64,000 bases of DNA from Macrobrachium rosenbergii (taxonomy: Eukaryota; Arthropoda; Malacostraca; Decapoda; Palaemonidae), in assembly GCF_040412425.1 (NCBI RefSeq), contig NC_089777.1:33159037-33223036 (forward strand), written 5' to 3'. Position numbers and translations under genes: made by a program. Under the pieces are notes generated by a model. The model did no database searches. It was not told where the DNA came from and saw only the letters and a list, made by a program, of their open reading frames with translations. Shown one piece after another: positions 1 through 11,440 of the stretch. Each line of letters begins with the position of its first letter. Position 1 is the stretch's first letter.

Positions 1-2100
1 AGCTAGGGAAGCCGATCGAAAATCATAATACGCACAGACTGAGCCTGGTGAAGCAACATATCCTTGGCATTTGAAATACTGTTGACAGAGTTTGGCCAAC
101 TTGAACCAGCTGATTCAGTAGAAAAGAATTCTTGCTCCTAAAAGTCGACACCATCTGCCTATGGGTAACATGTCCCCTGTGAACATTTGTAGAGGCATTG
201 TACACAAGCTGAAACAAAGTGCCTTGAACAGCAATGCCTTCTTTGTAAATACACCTCGAAGGAACTTGCGTGACTGAGAATGTTCTGGTACGAGAAAAAT
301 GTCTTCTGCATGTCCACCGAAACATCCAATCATTCTTTTGGAAACTCACTAAAACCATGCTGGAAAAACCAGAAAGCATGGGGACAGACACATAAAGTTG
401 TTCAGTCTCGATATGTCCAACACTAGGTGCCTATCTCCGGTTGCTTATGGAGCTCGGAAAAAGTCAGAGGTAAAATCCCAGTGAACTACTGACACCTGCT
501 CCATTTCATTCCTTCTAATTTACAACCTCCTTATAAAGAATGAGATACTTCTGCTGGAGAAGACACAAAAGAACAGCTACATGAGACTAAACCAAAGGAG
601 GGGAACCTAAAAGAAATCATAACTCTCCTTCAGTGTCTCCACCACTTAAGGTTCAGCTTTAAGTCTCTCCAAGCATGCCAGGAGACCTGCAATTGGCCAT
701 CTACTAGAACCTGAGGGCTCAACTGATCCCTGAAAAGTATAAAATATGACTAGTGCCCAATATATCCTCCTTATCACCTTAAAGAGAGTGACTTAGAAGC
801 GACCTACAGGAGAAACCAAAACAGTGCCATATCCTGTGCAGCATAAGCCTTTACTACAGATAGGAGCATAAGTGTTCTCACTTCTTCCAAACCAAGTTAG
901 TATAAGCATGAAGACATTAGCCTGCAGTGTCAAATTTGAGTTTGACTGTGCAAGTTAAAAACTAACACTCTTCCTTACGGAACTCCCGCTGGAGCCAAAA
1001 ATGCCTAAAGCTGGCTCCACAACCTCCCTAAGCTGGCACCACAAACGCACTAAGCTGGCACCTCAATCTCTCTAAGCTGATGCAAAAAAGAGGCAATTAT
1101 ACTGAGAAAAAGTTCAATAGAAGATAAACACTTCAACAATCTAAACAGACTCCACCTCAGCATTTCCAAAGCACTTGTTAGACTCGAGTTTATCTCTTCA
1201 AAGAAGAGATAAAGAAAACAGAATCTTCAACTGAAGACAGTTTAAGCATCGATTAAGCACCTGTATCATAAGATGGGGTGCACCGCGACTTTGCAAACAA
1301 CTAGATGACAAGCCTTGGCAGACTTATAGAGAGTTTTGTGTGCCAAAGTACAAGAAAACTTATGATACGCACTCTAATTGAAGGAGAAAGCTTGAGTTCT
1401 CTTTCTCCAAATGCTTAAAGGGTGCCAAAATACTTGAAGACAACCAAGATCTATTCTCTACATGGCCTTTTTCTTCAACTAAATGAAGATACTACAGCGA
1501 AGCACTCCAGCAAACGCCGATCAAACTGAAGGAGATACCTCTGATTCAAACTCTTCTTCCACCAGAGGGTGACAGTAGGTGACAGTTGGGCGACAAGAGC
1601 GACAAGAGGCGACAGTTGGGCGACAGGAGGCAACAGCTGGGTGACAGGAGGCGACAGCTGGCAACATGAGGCAACAGCAGCTGAGTACCTGCATCGCATC
1701 TGCAACTCGATGAAAGGGGAGACAGGGAACTACAATCTGAAGCAGCTCAGCTGAATCCACACAAGTCAGCTGTGCAAAAGAAAATGGGAAATGTTGGGAG
1801 GCAAGGGGGAGAAGAGTTACAACGACTCTCCCACCTAGTTCAAAATCAAGTCAACGGACTTAGAGAGCATTCCCGCAAAATGCATCCTTAGAAAGCTTAG
1901 TAGCTAGAATAACGTCTAGCTTGGAAACAACAGAAGATACTGTACCCATGGTGGGTTTGGAAAGAAAAACATTAATTGAGGCAGAAGTAAGAGATTCGGC
2001 AATAGCCAAAGAAAAGCATGTAAAGAACGAGCAAGTGCATTTCGATGGAGAAATAGGCTAGCAGACAATGATTTACAATGAGCAAAAGACAAAGAGATTG
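1..2100 (-). mobile_element. DIRS-like retrotransposon relic 3 (gag and RT part), truncated by window edge
   Basis: Minus-strand translation of 23-391 gives, in two frames, the DIRS reverse transcriptase pattern: FQKNDWM, then SRKFLRGVFTKKALLFKALCF, then PIGRWCRLLGARI, where intact copies go on to a YLDD box. Here that place (about 105-140) is frameshifted and the aspartates are lost. Upstream (400 to about 2,000) is gag-like low-complexity sequence with a minisatellite at 1565-1680. The right limit is uncertain; no inverted repeat was recognised. Confidence 0.55.
1565..1682. repeat. GCGACAG-type minisatellite inside the DIRS relic
   Basis: Degenerate units of about 9-18 nt based on GGCGACAGnTGGGCGACAGG. 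On the minus strand they translate as repeated ValAlaGlnLeuSerProPro-like units, as in repeat-bearing gag proteins. Confidence 0.6.
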
Positions 2101-4605
2101 GTTAAACAATCAAATGAGTCAAAATAACATCAGAGTAAGTACAACTCACCACAGACATTATTATTAATAACATTGTCTATACCTATATAATTTGTCCTAT
2201 CGGTGCTAACAACCTCATACTAGTCACCGATGACGGCAGACATCACACACATGGTGAATATTAACATTTACCAAAACAGTCTTTTGGCTAATGCATTATA
2301 CAAGACTTGGAGCATGAAAAATGGGGAGGCAGGTGACGGAGGGCACAGAACCACATCACCCAGAGAACCGACCCAGTTCCTTGGCAGCAGTCTCTTCCAA
2401 CTGTCACAGGACAGTCCTAGGCTCGGGCTACAGATGAGTGAGTGCACTAACACCTTACATCTTATAGGGGAATGCAAAAGTCATCGCACACTATGGGGGT
2501 ACCCGGACCGGTCCCCTAACCAATTCAGACAAACCTTGTACTGACCAAAATACGGTTTATGTCCTGTCCTAACTTCTCAATATGCTTTTCCTGAAATGAA
2601 AGGGAGCGGGAGGCAGAGCTAGAGAGGAAGTCTCAGTGCTAACTAAAGCAATAGCAAAGAAAAAGCCTACACTGAGTATGAATAACTTCAGATGAAGGAC
2701 CTGAAGAAAGGGGAGAAATAAAAGGTTGGTGACCTGACCTAACTACTGTAGTTGATTTTGCAATCTATCTACTTTCCTTCTCTTCCTATACTAATGAACC
2801 AGAACAGAAAGTCCTTCAAAAATCCCTACTTCCTAACATCTATCTCAAGATCACACTTCATACCATTACAGCTGACACAAAAAATCAACACCCTGCTAAT
2901 AGAAATCATTCCTACAAAACCTGATGTTCTTACCCTTGATTCTAGTGGAAGGCACCCTAGGAAAAATAAAAGTACAGTACCATGATAGCAGCAAATAGCC
3001 AAACCATCAAATATCAACAAGCACCAATACACAATGGCAGCATGTTGAATTCTGACAAGAGCTAAAAATATTAGAAACATTAGTGGAGAACAGGTATACG
3101 ACTAGACAGTCATCTGGGCAACCATTCGCTCTTTTGTTTGAATGCCGACTAACCTATTAGCACTGAAATATAAGCAACTTTTAACAGTAGGTAAGATTCA
3201 TCCCAAATAATGTACTGTGATATGCTGAAAAAATCACACAGTCCTAAGTATATAATACAGTAAAATACCAACATTCCAGCAATAGTTGAGAGAGGTGACA
3301 CCTCCCCAATAAGGGAAGCCTGCCTCATCACCTGCTAAAATTTCTTATTCCTTGATGCACTTCTTTAGTATTGTCCAATGTTACTCCTGCCTTTTATTCC
3401 TCTAATGCTCTTATGCCTGCTCCAGTGAATCAGCCTAAAGACTTCCTCTTCTCTACCCTTACAGAAAGCTGAAGGAGAGTCTGTACCAACTTCTGGAGGA
3501 TCTTGTCTTCTTTTCTTCTCATACAATGAAGAAGTTCAGCCACACTGCTGACTCTAACTATAATCATGCTTCCATTTATATTCTTGATTCCAGCCATAGT
3601 CCTAAAGGACTACCTGTTCAAAAATGTTTCTGTTGCTGGTTCTGCCCCTGATTTCAGCTGTATTACAGCCTTGCACCACAATTCCATCTTCAACTCCAAT
3701 TCAGCCTCCAACCAGTAGCTCTCCCAAAAGAACTCCTACTTCCAGTCTTGTTCCAAAAAGTTCTCTCATTTCTATAGCCACTCTTTCATCCCATAAGCTT
3801 GTTGGCAGTCACAACTTTTCCTCTTATCAGCCTGACACTGACTGACTCTAGTTCCTGCCACTTCTCTGGGAGTTATCAAGATCACTACTGAAGACATAAT
3901 AAAGGGAAATCTGGCTCTACCAAATGTTCCCATGCCAGAGCTTTTTCTTATAAGTCCTGACTCCTGCCAAGATGAATGTCACTACAGACCTTCCACGAAT
4001 CTCTTTCCATCTCAGGCCCTTTCTAAAATGACTCACATTCCTAATAAGCCTTCTTTTAGCATGACATCTCCACACCACTCCTGACGACCTGTTCGGCAAC
4101 CCATCCATGCATCCTTGAAGCCAAAGGATGCTGCCACATTTGCAAAAAGGGCCAGACTTGATGGCATAAATCCTTCATCTCTTCTTTCACCTAAGCGTGC
4201 CAACAGACACTAGCAAACACTAAGGAGGTGTAATGCCTCCTAAGTACCACTAACAATACAGGATACTGTTTTCAAGTGAGTCTACACGCTAAAAGACTAT
4301 TTTAAAGACTAAAGAAAGAAATATGATGGGAAATCATAAGTTCATCTCCTGATGCACTTCCATACTCTTTGATGCTAATGTCATACAGGAATTAATGCTG
4401 TGACCTGACGGAATCAAAACAGCTAAAATTCCCTATTACGCTCTCTAGAAATTAAAATATAACTGAAAAGGAGTATACAAACATAAAGTGAAAAATTAAA
4501 ATGGTGAAAAGTAATATACAAAAGCCATTTGCACTACCACTGCAACAGTCTGGGGAATGACATCTTCAGAACAAGAAACATAAAGGATGAATGAGACCAG
4601 TTTGG

Positions 4606-4723
4606 CAACTGGGAATCAATGGATCTGCCATGCACACACAGTACTGTACAAGTAATTACCTACTAGTATCTCAGGAATCAATGGATCTGCCATGTACACA
4701 CAGTAATTACCTACTAGTATCTC
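4606..4723. repeat. Imperfect tandem duplication
   Basis: Two copies of a block reading GGAATCAATGGATCTGCCAT, then acacacagta and ATTACCTACTAGTATCTC. The first copy has about 15 extra bases between the two conserved halves. Confidence 0.75.
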
Positions 4724-4950
4724 TTCTCCCTTCAGAAATCTTTGTTATGAACATTTCATTAACAAAATGCTCTTTTAAAAGCTGTTGATTCCTTTCTCCT
4801 GTGAATTTCTTTTTTGCAACTTTCTGGGAAAATTTTCATGACCAATGATTCATATTAACCTAGCAGTTACTCATGCAACTAATATCTACTCCACTTATTT
4901 TTTCAAGATTAGCAAAGATTGATATGTCCACATGGCAGGGATTATTATTG

Positions 4951-4956
<6 letters not shown>

Positions 4957-5010
<54 letters not shown>
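4957..5010. repeat. (GA)n microsatellite
   Basis: Uninterrupted GA dinucleotides; a matching (CT)n tract follows at 5091-5128, so the 80 bases between are bracketed by complementary repeats. Confidence 0.95.
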
Positions 5011-5013
<3 letters not shown>

Positions 5014-5088
5014 TGATGAATGAATAGTGATTCCAGCTTGGTCAGATGTGAAGCTACTCATCAAGATTCTCTCCCCTCTTTCAATAAT

Positions 5089-5090
<2 letters not shown>

Positions 5091-5128
<38 letters not shown>
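5091..5128. repeat. (CT)n microsatellite
   Basis: CT dinucleotide run, complementary to the GA run about 80 bp to the left. Confidence 0.9.
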
Positions 5129-5132
<4 letters not shown>

Positions 5133-5391
5133 AGCCCTGATGTGACTCACAACAGTCAACTAAACATCCCACAGATCATTTACTGCTTAGGTCAACAAAG
5201 GTACATTATTAGTTTTAAAGGAATGTACCCTAACTGCCCCTTTCTCCCCTAAGATCAAACTCAATCCTTCTTGCTTGTGAGACAGGCTTCCTATCACTAC
5301 ATTATGAAGAGAGAGAGAGAAAGAGCAAGCTCATAATTTAGAGACACAAAAATTATATACATAATCACAATAAAATCATATCAGTACAAAC

Positions 5392-5964
5392 CCTTCCTCT
5401 TCCACTGCCGGGATGTGAATCATTATCACGTCTATGTGATTTGTTGCGGTTGTCATTATTGTGGCCCCACTGGTTGTAGTTCTGTCGTCCTCTTCCACGA
5501 CCTCGTACATCCTTTCCAGGCCTGTGATCTTCATTTTCATCAGGATAATATCTTATGTCTCGAGAGGCAAAGCTCAAACTGCTCTTTGGTTTATTCCTTT
5601 CTCCTCCACCACCATGGCTTTCAGAATTATCACCCTTAGGCAACTCCTCCTCTTGTTCACATTCTTGTTCATGGGGCAACCTGCCAAAGCCTCGTCCTCG
5701 AGACCCTCGTCCTCTCCCAGTGCCCTTTTCAGATTTTCCTCTAACTTTGTTTCCTTGTCCACCTTGACTACTGACATCAGTAACCATGTTGCCTTCTCTC
5801 TCTACTTTTTCACCTTCTTCTTCCTGTCCATCAGCTGATCCCCACTTGGAACCCTGTTTCCCTTTTCTTTTGCCTCTGCCATCTCGCTTTCTCTCTTTGT
5901 CACTGCCATCTCTATCAGGATCAGATAAAAAACGATAAGACGGGTCTGGTGGAGGGCCATCATT
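5392..5964 (-). CDS. CCDC9: CCDC9-like gene, RG-rich later exon
   Basis: 573 nt (191 codons), phase 0 at both ends; acceptor T-run/TTTTGCAG, donor AGG/GTTTGT. Begins NDGPPPDPSYRFLSDPDRDG, comparable to the KDGPVPAHEPSHRYDD segment of vertebrate CCDC9, then becomes Lys/Arg/Gly-rich with GTGRGRGSRGRGFGR and RGRGRGRQNYNQW, typical of RNA-binding RGR low-complexity regions. An open frame runs through the donor for a few codons only. Assignment to the same gene as the exons at 23 kb rests on strand, phase and family order, not on visible continuity; if correct, the intron (or introns) span 17 kb filled with transposons. Exons further 3' were not identified in 1-5,391. Confidence 0.65.
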
Positions 5965-8900
5965 CTGCAAAAAAAAATTATGTATAAATTAACATGACTG
6001 GTCCTTATCAACAGGCATGACTTTTAAAACTTGAAAAGTGAAATAGAAAATCAACTGAGTCTTATTCCAGTCCATTCTGTTTAGTTGTTTTATATTTCAG
6101 TTAACTAATGTACAAAGCAATACTTTATACAGTACATACAATAAAACCTGGCTTAGACAAATCAGGCAATATTTCAGATTCAAATAAACTTGCTCTTTCT
6201 TTAAACCTTCAGCAGAAAACCCTTATGGACTGAGTCAATAGACTACAAACCCAAGAGGGCTCCAAGGGGAAATCAGCCTGCAAAGAGAGACAAGTTATAA
6301 TACAATGGTAACTGTACAGGGAATGGAAAATAAAATAGATACACCTGAATTCAAGAGACATCAGCAGATAGCAGGCATGAATTCCCTCCTCTCTTAAACA
6401 ATTGGAGATCAGAAGACTCCATACTGCTTATATACCTGTATATCAACTGTTCTTACAACAATGAATTTCATGTATTTCATGCCCTGAGCAAGTTCTATTT
6501 TCAGTAGATTAAACTGGGCTAGGATTACCAAACTTATTTATGATACTGTATTCACAAGCACTGTACTATATATCTTAAAACCAATAACCACCAGCTATAT
6601 AGGATTATTTATTACCAGTCAACTGTTTATCTTTTCTCAGCTGTATTCATTCTTCCCTCAGCCACACTATCAAGAATATGCACAACTATTTTTGCCATTC
6701 TCTAGTAATATTTGTTTCCTGTTTTTATCTATTTTTTTTTACCTTATTTCAAGTTGTTGTTATAGCCCAAGCAAATCACACAAAGTAAAAATTTGTTGGA
6801 AAAAAACCAGCTTAGAGGAAAGTGCTAGAACTGATGGCCATATCAAGTAGTTTTATAAAAAAAAAATCAGGGACAACTATCAGTTACCCTTAGATTTATT
6901 TCTCACTGGTTCTCTTCTAGCTCTGGATGGCAGCTACCTGTGTGAGAACTCTGGAGAGATGAGAATTACCTTCTTCATCTGAACATCTGGAGAAAAACAT
7001 ACTTTAATCTCCTAGATTGGGCACAATAACACCAAATATTTTAACGTTAAAAGGAATTCAGCCAACTTGGAACCATGATCAGAAGTCAGTGACACAAGAA
7101 CAATGAATCAGCATCTACTGCTTGGTTTTTCTGCATTAAGCTCAGAATTTGCGTACCAATGCACTATTACAAAACTGATAACTATACCTGTGAACTGGAG
7201 ACTAAACAATACTGTATTGCTGTAAACCCACTATATTACTGTATTGTGATATCCTTCTCCAATAAAATTGTGTACTACTAAAGTGTTTTAATTCAGCATT
7301 GCATGAACCAAGCTTGTTTCATGAACAATACTTATTAGTATTGTGGAGCCCACCATGAACATTTTGTGAAGGAATGACATTAAAGGTAGGATTTCTCATA
7401 TATGCATTCTAGGCTAGTTCCCCAAGCAGCAGGGTAACAGGGGCATCAGTTTATGCAAATCATGTAACATTTTTTGTATTTTCAAATACCGCAGACCTGC
7501 TTTTATGAAAGAATGTCATGAGAAAGTCAACCATGACTTCAACATGGAACTTTCTGTTCTGTATTGCAGCTATGTAAAGGGCAAGACGATGTTTGAACTT
7601 AAGGAAACCTTTCCCCTGGTTCAATTCAAAATGTGTCACTGTACTATTTTTCTTATTAACATTTTTTTTACCTTCTCCATATTCAATTGTCTCTCTACCA
7701 TCTTACTATACAGCTTCTGAAACAATCAAATCAGTGAAACTGCAGGATATTCCCTCAGTTTTGGACCCTTGTTAATGACATGACACTCATTTTGAACCAT
7801 CCCCTTAGGGCAGGAAATAGATTAAGGGATCAACCACCCTGCCTCTAAGTGGACCTACCTAACCCTTTCCTTCTTTATTATCAATCTTTCTACACCATGT
7901 AACTTTCTCTTTTCCTCATAAAGGAAGTTCTGTTATGCTGGAGTTTCCCTGTTTTTGTACTGTATGCTGGCAAAGTTGGTGGAGCATACTAGTAACAAGA
8001 ACACAGGTGACAGCCTGAAAAGCTCGATGGTCAGCAGATGCACACTGTTGAGTAAATATTTGTTTGCTGATTCCTCTCATACTTTTCTGGTGCATGTAAA
8101 GAGCTACTCTGGCTCCATACTATCTGGAACAAAACTAAAGAAGACAAAGCAGGTTGTGAAAGCTAATCACTTCTAGCACTCCTTACATGTAAATGGTCAT
8201 ATTCTAGAATTTTTCTGACTTTACAGGGACTTCCTCCTTTATAGTCTGCGTGTGTTATGATGTCGCTGCAGGATCTTCATCCATGTAGGTTTTTTTTTTT
8301 ACTTTGGTTATGGTGACAATTTCCATGCAAATAATCCTTGCAGTTTGAAGGTTTCTTCCTCCTTTCAACATATTCCAAGCCAGTCATGGCTCACATTCCA
8401 AATTCAGGATGTGGAGTTCTCATTGGTGACCCAGACAAGTTGAAGGCTTCTGCTTCAACCTCTTACCTCTCAAGTTCCTGCTGCACTGATGCTGATGACC
8501 CTTGGTGTTCCTATGGATAACCCTTACCCTGTATCTGATGGCCAAACAAGCAAAAATGAAATGCTTGCCACTGGGATTCAAAATACTGTGGTGAAAATGA
8601 GAAGTACAAAGAAACTGAATACTTTACATGTTATTGGACTCCAACTCAAACAAGAAGTAATAAATGGGATGCACGGATATCCTTCAAAAGGCAAAAAGAA
8701 GTGTCTGAGGCAAACAGATATATAAATAATGTAGAAAAGGGTTGAAAATTGAAGCAACAGAGGCACTTTGTAACCAGCCTCCTAAAGGTTTTGAATTTTA
8801 CAAACTCGCTAAGTGGTGTAAGAGGAATAACAAAAGCAGAAGCCTCCCCTTGCAAAGATCCCCAAAGTCAACCAATAGGTAGTAGCAAAAGTCAAACCAG

Positions 8901-9350
8901 AAAATTAAGACAATTTTAGCTTTTGCCAATACCTGCAAAAAGAGGCAAGAAGTATTCAATCCGGAGACATCAATCAATTTGGGAAAAGTTCTGTCCTTAA
9001 ACTAAATTCAAGACTCAAGCATACGTGTTTCAGTAACATGAAAATAAATGATGACATGATGGTAAGAGATAAAACCCCATTAAAACCTTAGCTATGGTAG
9101 AGGGATCATATCCAACAAAGATTTTTATAAATTCAGTGAAGAATACATTCTAGGTATGTATCCTAAAGAATAAATTCATGTGACCTGAAGAGTAAATTCT
9201 AGATATCTCAAGACAATATATGGAGGTATACTAAAGAATAAATTCTAGGTATGTAACCTGAAGAATAAATTCTAGATATCTCAAGAAAATGTATGGGAAG
9301 TATACAAAGTCCAAAATGCAACAATAATTATTCTAACATCTGGCAAATTA
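5965..9350. other. Presumed intron of the CCDC9-like gene, no exon recognised
   Basis: AT-rich sequence with scattered short open frames on both strands. None shows a recognisable domain or clean splice-site pairing with the flanking exons. Confidence 0.45.
9140..9305. repeat. Two-copy tandem repeat
   Basis: A block of about 75-95 bp containing AGAATAAATTCTAGGTATGT and TAAATTCTAGATATCTCAAG occurs twice in a row, just before the long AT tract. Confidence 0.7.
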
Positions 9351-9357
9351 TCTAGTA

Positions 9358-9567
<210 letters not shown>

Positions 9568-9599
9568 ATCTCCTGAATATATACAATCAAGCAGCAACG

Positions 9600-10471
9600 T
9601 AAAAATTGCAAAGTTGATAATAAGTCCCCACCCCCGTTTATTATCAACTAAAAATTCCTTCAAAATATATAAAATATATTATTTCCAGTGAATTGGATAT
9701 TAAAGACCCATTATACAAAAATTGACAAACTGAAATTAAAAATGGTCTAGAAAAAATTGAAATTGTTATGTATTGTCCACAGACCCATGACAAAAATTGT
9801 CAAGAATACAAAAATGAAGAAGACAGTCTGCAAATCAAACGCAGAACATATCAGTGAGGAATATGCTAGAAAGCTTTGTAGGTAAAAAAAAAAAATTGCC
9901 AAGGCAGTAAAATCAACGTATTAGCTCTTAAAACTAAATCTCTCTCAAAGACGAATACTGTATTTCTCAGTGTCAAAAACTGTTTTTTCCTAAAATAAGT
10001 CTCAGAAATTTGTTTACATCCTAGAGGTTGAAAAATTCATAAGCCCATCCTAACCTCACAGGATGGTTATCTTTGCAAGACAGGAATTAGTGTGCCTGTA
10101 CATGGCCTTTGAATGAAGTTTATAAATTACTATTAATTAAAAAAGTAAATAAGCAAAAGTAAAAAGATGGAATAATATATGTAGTCACAAAGATTTATTC
10201 CTGTACTGGCAGATTCCAGTGGGTGAGTTACCAGACAAATAAGAACTTAAATGTTACACATCAATATTAGGTATTTTATTAGGTATTTTATTAAGTATTT
10301 TCTCAAACGACCCTGTTTTGAAGTGAACATTATTAGCTAACAAAAGTAAAACTGTGGTAGGTTAGAGGGGTTTAGAAGTAAATCTTGCTAGAACAAGACT
10401 ACAGTATTTAATGTGGAAATTTTGTGATACATTACTTTTTTTATGATAAGTTTCTTCTGAAATTCACACTA
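9600..10471. other. Presumed intron, nothing recognised
   Basis: AT-rich, no coding signal or known repeat seen. Confidence 0.4.
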
Positions 10472-10763
10472 CAGGCAGTCCCCGGTTATCGGCAGGGTTC
10501 CGTTTCTGAGGGTGTGATGATAACTGAAAATCGCCACTAACCGAAAATTGGCAATTTTTGGGGGTTATCGGCGCCAAAAAACACCGATTTTCGGTTATCG
10601 GCACCTCTGTTAGGTATGTATCGGCGACAATACCCGATTACCGGCGCCGATAAGCGGAAATCGGTGATTTTCGGCGCCAAAAATTGCCGATTTTCGTCGC
10701 TAGACAAGCCCCATAAAACCGGATCGCTGTTAACCGAGCCCGCCGTTAACCGGGGACTGCCTG
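10472..10763. mobile_element. MITE with CAGGCAGTCCCCGG terminal inverted repeats, 292 bp
   Basis: Starts CAGGCAGTCCCCGGTTATCG and ends with the inverse (CCGGGGACTGCCTG). Flanked on both sides by TA (10470-10471 and 10764-10765), the target duplication of Tc1/mariner/pogo-type transposons. The inside is filled with repeated CGGTTATCGGCGCC-like motifs on both strands and has no transposase. Confidence 0.88.
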
Positions 10764-11440
10764 TACAATGTTTCATACCTAATAACAATGTGCAAAATAT
10801 TTTCATGTTTTGCATATTAATGTCTTTTATTGTAATATCTATATGGCAGAGATTTAATCTTTATTCTATTTTCATTTTGTTCTAACTGGGATGTCATGTT
10901 TATGTCATACTCTAGCCAAGTATAACTGCAAAATAGGGTTATTTAGCATTTCTATTATTTCCTGTTGTTTTGTTCAACTCTTCTTTATCTGTGACTGACA
11001 AAATTACTGCAATAAGCCTACATCCACCACCATCAAAATCTTAAAATACGGCAACAGCTCTAGCCACAGCCATTTGCAATGATTGACACTAATTACCAAG
11101 GACATTTCTGATGTTTTACGCAACTACTCAGTTTATACTATATACTGTACATTCCTCCACATTCTGTAAAATGTTTTCAGTTTGTAGTAAGTTAACTTTA
11201 GAAAACCTTAATAAATTCAAAATCAGTGAACTTGAAATAACTTTTTTAATATACAGTAATGAACTCAAAAACTACCATAATCAATGTGCTGTGGCAGGCA
11301 AAGCCACAGTGTATAATGCACTGAGAGAGTTGAATGTGCACAAGCACCAAGCAAAACACAGCCATTAACTCTTGCATGTTGCCAACTTATTTTTACATTT
11401 TTTGTTTTCAAAGTTTTGCTAGTCAAAATTGGCATGAGTC
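10764..11440. other. Presumed intron, nothing recognised
   Basis: AT-rich; a short open frame at 11111-11368 has no recognisable domain. Confidence 0.4.

Larger units (their letters stand above)
2600..5300. other. Stretch without a recognised gene
   Basis: No conserved domain recognised. Contains a near-duplicate block (4606-4723), a (GA)n tract (4957-5010), a (CT)n tract (5091-5128) and a plus-strand stretch at about 3860-4215 that is open apart from one stop (see findings). Expected 3' exons of the CCDC9-like gene were not found. Confidence 0.5.

Noticed and set aside
5461..5838. 125-codon plus-strand frame opposite the RG-rich CCDC9-like exon
   Set aside because: Antisense shadow of the Lys/Arg/Gly-rich frame; composition (Ser/Phe/Leu) is the expected complement.
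6240..6290. Minus-strand acceptor-like CTCTTTGCAG followed by a short open stretch, as a missing CCDC9 exon
   Set aside because: No matching donor in frame and no similarity to the central CCDC9 block.
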